Source: an uncultured Corynebacterium sp. (lineage in GTDB: Bacteria; Actinomycetota; Actinomycetes; Mycobacteriales; Mycobacteriaceae). From it: a DNA stretch of 7,090 bases. The stretch's first letter is position 1. Each line of letters starts with the position of its first letter. The translations under genes and the position numbers were made by a program. Below, piece by piece: positions 4,801 to 7,090 of this stretch. Under the pieces are notes generated by a model. It was given only the letters and a program-made list of their open reading frames with translations. It did no database searches and was not told where the DNA came from. The stretch covers positions 1 to 7,090 of the forward strand of contig NZ_CALLDG010000177.1 of NCBI RefSeq assembly GCF_937999985.1, read 5' to 3'.

Positions 4801-7090
4801 ACTGCTGAGGGCGATAAGGCTGAGGTAGTCGAGGAAGAGACCAACAAGGAGCCTGTCAAGCGCATCGTTGAATATGGTCCGGGTCTGGCTCCGAGCGAGC
4901 TGGTTACCAAGACTGAGAAGCCGGTCCCGTTCGATACCGAGGTCGTCTTCGATGACACCTTGGAAGAGGGCAAGCAGGTCGTTGACCAGCAGGGTGAGCT
5001 TGGCACTGATGTTGTCACCTCGACCCAGAAGCTTGTCGATGGTAAGCCGTCTGGTGACCCGACTGTGTCCACAGAGCGGACCAAGGAACCGGTTAAGCAG
5101 ATCATCCGCGTTGGTACCAAGACCACCGGTGAAATCACGAAGTCGGTTGAGTCTGAGGTTCCATTCGGCGTAAAGGTCGAGTTTGACCCGAACCTGCCTG
5201 CTGGCACCTCCGAGACTGTCACCGAGGGTAAGCCAGGTAAGAAGACCATCACCGTGACCCAGAAGGTCACTAACTCCCAGCCGGATGGTGAGGCCACCGT
5301 CGAGGAGAAGGTTACTGAGCAGCCGGTTGATCAGGTCATCAAGGTCGGCACCAAGCCGTCCGAGGCGTCCTCGAAGGTCACCTGGACTGCCCAGGTTCCG
5401 TTCGAGGTTGAGACCCGCCCGAATCCGGAGCTAAAGCCGGGCGAAATCAAGGTTGTCCAAAAGGGCGTCCCAGGCGAGAAGACCTACACTGCTGATTTCA
5501 CTGCCAAGGGCAGCGAGGGCTCTGTGAAGGCCGAGGAGAAGCAGACCAAGGATCCCGTCAAGGAGATCATTGAGTACGGTCCTGCAGCCGAGGACACCAC
5601 TGTGGTGACCAAGGTTGATAAGCCGATTCCGTTCGAGACTGAGATCGTTTTCGATGACTCTCTTGAAGAGGGGCAGCAGAAGGTTGATCAGCAGGGTGAA
5701 ACCGGTACTGAGGTTGTGACCTCTACTCAGAAGATTGTCGACGGCAAGCCGTCTGGTGATCCAGAGGTAACGACTGAGCGCACCAAGGAACCGACCAAGC
5801 AGATTATCCGCGTGGGCACGAAGACCACTGGTAAGAACACCGAGTCCATTGAGACTGAGGTTCCGTATGACGTCAAGGTTGTCTACGACCCGAGCCTGAA
5901 GCCGGGCGAGTCCAAGGTCACTCAGGAAGGTAAGCCGGGCAAGAAGAAGGTGACGATCGAGCGCGATATCGTCAACTCCAAGCCTGGCGACCCGAAGATC
6001 ACTGAGGAGATCATTGAGCAGCCGGTTGAGAAGATCGTCACCGTCGGCACCAAGCCGGCGGAGGCAACCAACAAGGCAACGTGGACCGCGCCGCTGCCGT
6101 ACGACACGATCGTGCGAGTGAACCCGGAGTTGAAGCCGGGTGAAATGAAGGTTGTTCAAAAGGGTGAGTACGGTGAGAAGGAATTCACCGCCGACTTCAC
6201 TGCGAAGGACAACACCTCCACGGTGAACACCACCGAGAAGGTGACGAAGAAGCCGGTTCAGCAGATCATCGAGTACGGCCCGAAGGCTGATGACAGCGAG
6301 GTTGTGACCAAGCTGGAGAAGCCGGTTCCGTTCGAGACCGAGATCGTCTTCGATCCGAATCTGAAGGCTGGTGAGCAGGTTGTCGATCAGCAGGGCGAGT
6401 TGGGTACTGAGCTTGTAACTTCCACTCAGAAGATCGTTGACGGTAAGCCTTCCGGCGACCCGACCGTGACCACTGAGCGCACCAAGGAGCCGACCAACGC
6501 AATCATCCGCGTCGGTACGAAGCCGGAAGAGACCGAGCCAGTTTCTACGGATGTCGAATGGATCGAGAAGACTCCATTCGAGACCGAGATCCGCGTGAAC
6601 CCTGAGCTGCAGCCTGGCGAGACCAAGGTTGTGCAGGAGGGAACACCTGGTGAGATCAAGCACATCGTCAAGGTGACTGTTGATAGCAATGGTGAGGTGA
6701 GCCGGGAAGAGTCTTCTAAGGAGATCAGCAAGTCTTCTCCGCGCATCATCGAGGTTGGCCCAGCCAAGGGCGTTGAGACTGAGCTGACGGACAAGCACAC
6801 CGAAGAGATTCCGTACGACACCCTCATCGAGTACGACCCCAACCTCGAAGCCGGCGAGGTCGTCGAGGACCAGGCCGGCAAGACCGGTTCGAAGGAGATC
6901 ACTAAGACCTGGAAGCTCGTTGACGGCCAGCCAGTAGGCGAGCCTGAGACTTCCGAGGAGATCACGCAGCCGAAGCAGGATCGCAAGATCCGCGTTGGTA
7001 CTAAGTGCAACTGTGAGCCCCCGAAGCCGGAAGATCCGAAGCCTGAGGACCCGAAGCCGGAAGATCCGAAGCCTGAGGACCCGAAGCCTG
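1750..7090 (+). CDS. Large modular surface protein with Rib-like and G5 repeats (5' part)
   Basis: The frame is open from ATG 1750 to the last base (at least 1780 codons, no stop or frameshift seen) and continues past the window. Order by residue: signal peptide 1-45; unique N-terminal region 46-411; five Rib-like repeats 412-913; one short SasG/Aap E-like unit 914-969; ten G5 domains 970-1752; Cys-Asn-Cys at 1753-1755; then Pro-Lys-Pro-Glu-Asp repeats from 1758. Rib and G5 modules are known stalk-forming folds of Gram-positive surface proteins, and a Pro/Lys/Glu tail typically crosses the wall before an LPXTG-type sorting signal; that signal is predicted but not seen. The protein is rich in Lys, Glu, Asp, Thr, Val and Pro and has only four cysteines (73, 234, 1753, 1755). 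A role as adhesin or biofilm stalk is inferred, and the ligand is unknown. It has its own Shine-Dalgarno site and probably its own promoter. I do not recognise a named orthologue. Confidence 0.93.
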   Translation, partial: MNSSKNKVSRRNVRTGVAALSAITLALGSLSIFAPNDFAPEATAATFTGGIRDKSGAVEKDAQQASDLPAGSCVVEESSPSGSQAGFSWNTMEPSATSPDKKAWGLSVSFDNSKDRTFADWYFTNTGNLGALLNTGEVPSMEAGQTFLDKSVTHKADESIVIDGFRVQRNLNIFAELTDEKVKQFASATADNPVRYAWQGNYTKDHSGNLYATQGSSSAFGATVNPWPSENIECNPITVSWETAEVSEKHVIVPGEETKVGTVNIPAVQNGGTDDSMSRMVVEAYDGNGKFIGTTDPEASGGEQLLRIDEATGDIYFTWPEYRGTDLATDKNVNFSVLAKPRTVDQLQNAVENNIGEEGKTFDSSNSLTRYNTANVIDSKAFSLDDTEYHDPKYDKTDASIISGVDSETGPLATEPQQVTFTQTPDLIKDLAKKKGDDGFEAKVSLDEKYVYDGWTVEMDEDYNVTVTAPENPKPGTFARPVVTVEYSNGSTDRLELLVVVDPNNTQVTDLVRPGLTKGTIGDDLTAQVGTKSIMKGHKPVHPAKFEVDPSTVPEGWTVTVDETGRVTAKADDTVAPGTIITPLVKATYPDQTTDEIETQFQAIVDIKIPDYDTVTNKPTAKVSLKPKLPERGLSGNTTDEAPKRYTFEGGKTEYTVTDDSGTWTVKIDENTGEITTTIPKTAPEGYILDVPVLAYYDNTDKPQQVKGSVVVLKSDIAPTYDVQVTGPNQSVEHHVEDAPKGSKFSFGKNDDGTPITEQDVDGWKYKIDPSTGVVTSTPPADSKPGDKKTISVTVETPDGSTPRVPVTTVVKLTNNWEADPSYPVETVYPGETATLPVALEKPDNVNVAKDNPYKVGKVPAGWTVSIDDNGKITATAPADAKPGDQVKIPVTVTYEDGSTDTAYGVVNVVDVPTREVPFDVEYKYDDTVPAGTYKVETEGKPGAEKQNKDGTWEQTTAPVNEVVVVGTKPAKSAKEVTWTVPIPYPTEVRENPELKPGETKVVQEGVNGEKTYTAKFTAEGDKAEVVEEETNKEPVKRIVEYGPGLAPSELVTKTEKPVPFDTEVVFDDTLEEGKQVVDQQGELGTDVVTSTQKLVDGKPSGDPTVSTERTKEPVKQIIRVGTKTTGEITKSVESEVPFGVKVEFDPNLPAGTSETVTEGKPGKKTITVTQKVTNSQPDGEATVEEKVTEQPVDQVIKVGTKPSEASSKVTWTAQVPFEVETRPNPELKPGEIKVVQKGVPGEKTYTADFTAKGSEGSVKAEEKQTKDPVKEIIEYGPAAEDTTVVTKVDKPIPFETEIVFDDSLEEGQQKVDQQGETGTEVVTSTQKIVDGKPSGDPEVTTERTKEPTKQIIRVGTKTTGKNTESIETEVPYDVKVVYDPSLKPGESKVTQEGKPGKKKVTIERDIVNSKPGDPKITEEIIEQPVEKIVTVGTKPAEATNKATWTAPLPYDTIVRVNPELKPGEMKVVQKGEYGEKEFTADFTAKDNTSTVNTTEKVTKKPVQQIIEYGPKADDSEVVTKLEKPVPFETEIVFDPNLKAGEQVVDQQGELGTELVTSTQKIVDGKPSGDPTVTTERTKEPTNAIIRVGTKPEETEPVSTDVEWIEKTPFETEIRVNPELQPGETKVVQEGTPGEIKHIVKVTVDSNGEVSREESSKEISKSSPRIIEVGPAKGVETELTDKHTEEIPYDTLIEYDPNLEAGEVVEDQAGKTGSKEITKTWKLVDGQPVGEPETSEEITQPKQDRKIRVGTKCNCEPPKPEDPKPEDPKPEDPKPEDPKP
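1885..2982 (+). other. Unique N-terminal region, candidate ligand-binding head
   Basis: Residues 46-411 are not repetitive and I cannot assign them to a named domain. The region is aromatic-rich in places (W89, W104, W121, Y122, F123, W198, W227, W241), unlike the repeats, and contains the only cysteines of the main body, Cys73 and Cys234, which could form a disulfide outside the cell. Recognisable local features are an SGNLYATQGSSSAFGATVNP stretch (residues 207-226) and, at about 245-345, a beta-rich part with VIVPGEETKVGTV and LLRIDEATGDIYFTWPEYRG that may be a separate Ig-like subdomain. At the distal end of a long stalk, it is the natural candidate for target binding. The boundaries are approximate. 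Confidence 0.55.
2983..4488 (+). repeat. Five diverged Rib-like Ig-fold repeats
   Basis: Approximate units are 2983-3255, 3256-3573, 3574-3900, 3901-4197 and 4198-4488, about 91-109 residues each. Each has the same second half: a Gly-Trp or Thr-Trp core such as EGWTVTVDETGRVTAKA or AGWTVSIDDNGKITATAP, then a Pro-Gly turn (KPGD, APGT, KPGT), then a strand ending in a YPDG-like motif (YSNGSTD, YPDQTTD, YYDNTDK, TPDGSTP, YEDGSTD) and a short Val-rich strand. This matches the Rib / alpha-like (YPDG) repeat pattern of Gram-positive surface proteins. Copies are strongly diverged; the fifth is closest to the common pattern. First-half boundaries are less certain. The likely role is a rigid spacer. 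Confidence 0.7.
4489..4656 (+). other. Short E-like spacer unit between Rib and G5 arrays
   Basis: Residues 914-969, only about 56 residues. It has VPFDVEYKYDDTVPAGTYKV, then EGKPGAEKQNKDGTWEQ, and ends PVNEVVVVGTK. The layout (Asp-rich strand, Pro-Ala-Gly turn, Gly-Lys-Pro-Gly, Asn-x-Asp-Gly, Pro-Val-x-x-Val) resembles the roughly 50-residue E spacer of staphylococcal SasG and Aap more than the full G5 domains that follow, which are 76-81 residues. A G5 domain with an internal deletion is the alternative. Confidence 0.5.
4657..6054 (+). repeat. Two 699-bp super-repeats (three G5 domains each)
   Basis: Units 4657-5355 and 5356-6054 each encode 233 residues. The period is exact from Trp979 to Trp1212 to Trp1445, although the B unit gains one residue and the A unit loses one between copies. 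In the first 45 residues from VTWT, about 32 are identical. Many matching codons differ synonymously (for example in the VDGKPSGDP stretch), so the duplication is not recent. Confidence 0.8.
4657..7005 (+). repeat. Ten G5 domains in a B-C-A higher-order array
   Basis: Ten units of 76-81 residues, each with a (V/I)P(F/Y).(T/V) strand, a (N/D)P.L..GE turn, a Val-x-(Gln/Asp)-x-Gly-x-x-Gly segment, and a closing Pro-Val/Thr...Ile-Ile-x-(Val-Gly-Thr-Lys or Glu-Tyr-Gly-Pro). They fall into three classes. B (ATWT or VTWT start, NPEL, FTA, EYGP end): 4657-4884, 5356-5586, 6055-6285 and the diverged 6523-6765. C (VVDQQGE, VDGKPSGDP, VGTK end): 4885-5121, 5587-5823, 6286-6522 and the diverged 6766-7005. 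A (EGKPGKK, VGTK end): 5122-5355 and 5824-6054. The order is B-C-A, B-C-A, B-C, B-C. G5 domains form extended stalks and some bind N-acetylglucosamine-containing glycans; here a stalk role is inferred. Confidence 0.85.
7006..7020 (+). other. Cys-Asn-Cys junction motif
   Basis: Directly after the last G5 domain's closing Val-Gly-Thr-Lys come Cys1753-Asn-Cys1755-Glu-Pro, before the proline-rich tail. These are the only cysteines in the last 1500 residues, so their pairing at a domain boundary stands out. The role is unknown. Confidence 0.6.
7021..7090 (+). repeat. Pro-Lys-Pro-Glu-Asp wall-spanning tandem repeat (start)
   Basis: Four full five-residue units and part of a fifth are visible before the edge. 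At DNA level the 15-bp units alternate between two codon versions (CCG GAA GAT and CCT GAG GAC), giving a perfect 30-bp period at 7021-7050 and 7051-7080; the next partial unit breaks the alternation. Proline-rich charged repeats of this kind commonly span the cell wall just before a sortase signal. The array may vary in copy number and is prone to assembly error. Confidence 0.85.

Noticed and set aside
5431..6798. 455-codon open frame on the minus strand
   Set aside because: It lies fully antisense to the G5 array. Its Leu/Arg/Asp-rich composition and internal repetition mirror the coding-strand repeats, and it shows no recognisable domain. It is a shadow caused by codon bias.
4657..7005. 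Zinc-dependent zipper assembly as in SasG/Aap
   Set aside because: The G5 array contains only two histidines (1638 and 1683), not at a repeated position, so the zinc-ligand pattern of the staphylococcal proteins is not evident.
7021..7090. CRISPR or minisatellite-type non-coding array
   Set aside because: The repeats keep the reading frame of the surface protein and encode a regular Pro-Lys-Pro-Glu-Asp tail; there are no spacers.

Overview
The window looks like the chromosome of a high-GC actinobacterium, most likely a Corynebacterium or close relative. This rests on the GC-rich codon use, GTG as a likely start codon, a P1-type peptidase gene next to murI (both lie in the same neighbourhood in mycobacteria and corynebacteria), and a large secreted protein combining Rib-like and G5 repeats, a kind common among corynebacterial wall-anchored proteins. 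The genus is an inference; no rRNA or other diagnostic marker is present.

Left part (1-1523): the 3' part of a P1/S58-family N-terminal-nucleophile hydrolase with the complete NylC-type catalytic set visible, then, after 6 bp, a complete glutamate racemase gene (murI). The two are probably co-transcribed. Bases 1524-1749 are a relatively AT-rich gap with a candidate promoter, short direct and inverted repeats, a good Shine-Dalgarno site and no convincing terminator.

Right part (1750-7090): one uninterrupted plus-strand reading frame of at least 1780 codons that runs off the right edge. It encodes a secreted, modular, probably wall-anchored fibrillar surface protein. In order: signal peptide; a unique N-terminal region of about 365 residues with two cysteines; five diverged Rib-like Ig-fold repeats; one short unit like the E spacer of staphylococcal SasG/Aap; ten G5 domains in a higher-order B-C-A pattern with a 233-residue (699-bp) period; a Cys-Asn-Cys motif; and the start of a Pro-Lys-Pro-Glu-Asp wall-spanning repeat. 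The sorting signal expected at the C-terminus lies outside the window.

The left genes are housekeeping (D-glutamate for peptidoglycan, plus a peptidase or amidase of unknown physiological substrate). The surface protein is the accessory part and is probably an adhesin or biofilm stalk presenting its N-terminal region beyond the mycolate envelope. I saw no tRNA, rRNA, CRISPR array, transposase or phage gene. I see no evidence of a wholly new system; the most unusual material is the architecture of the surface protein.
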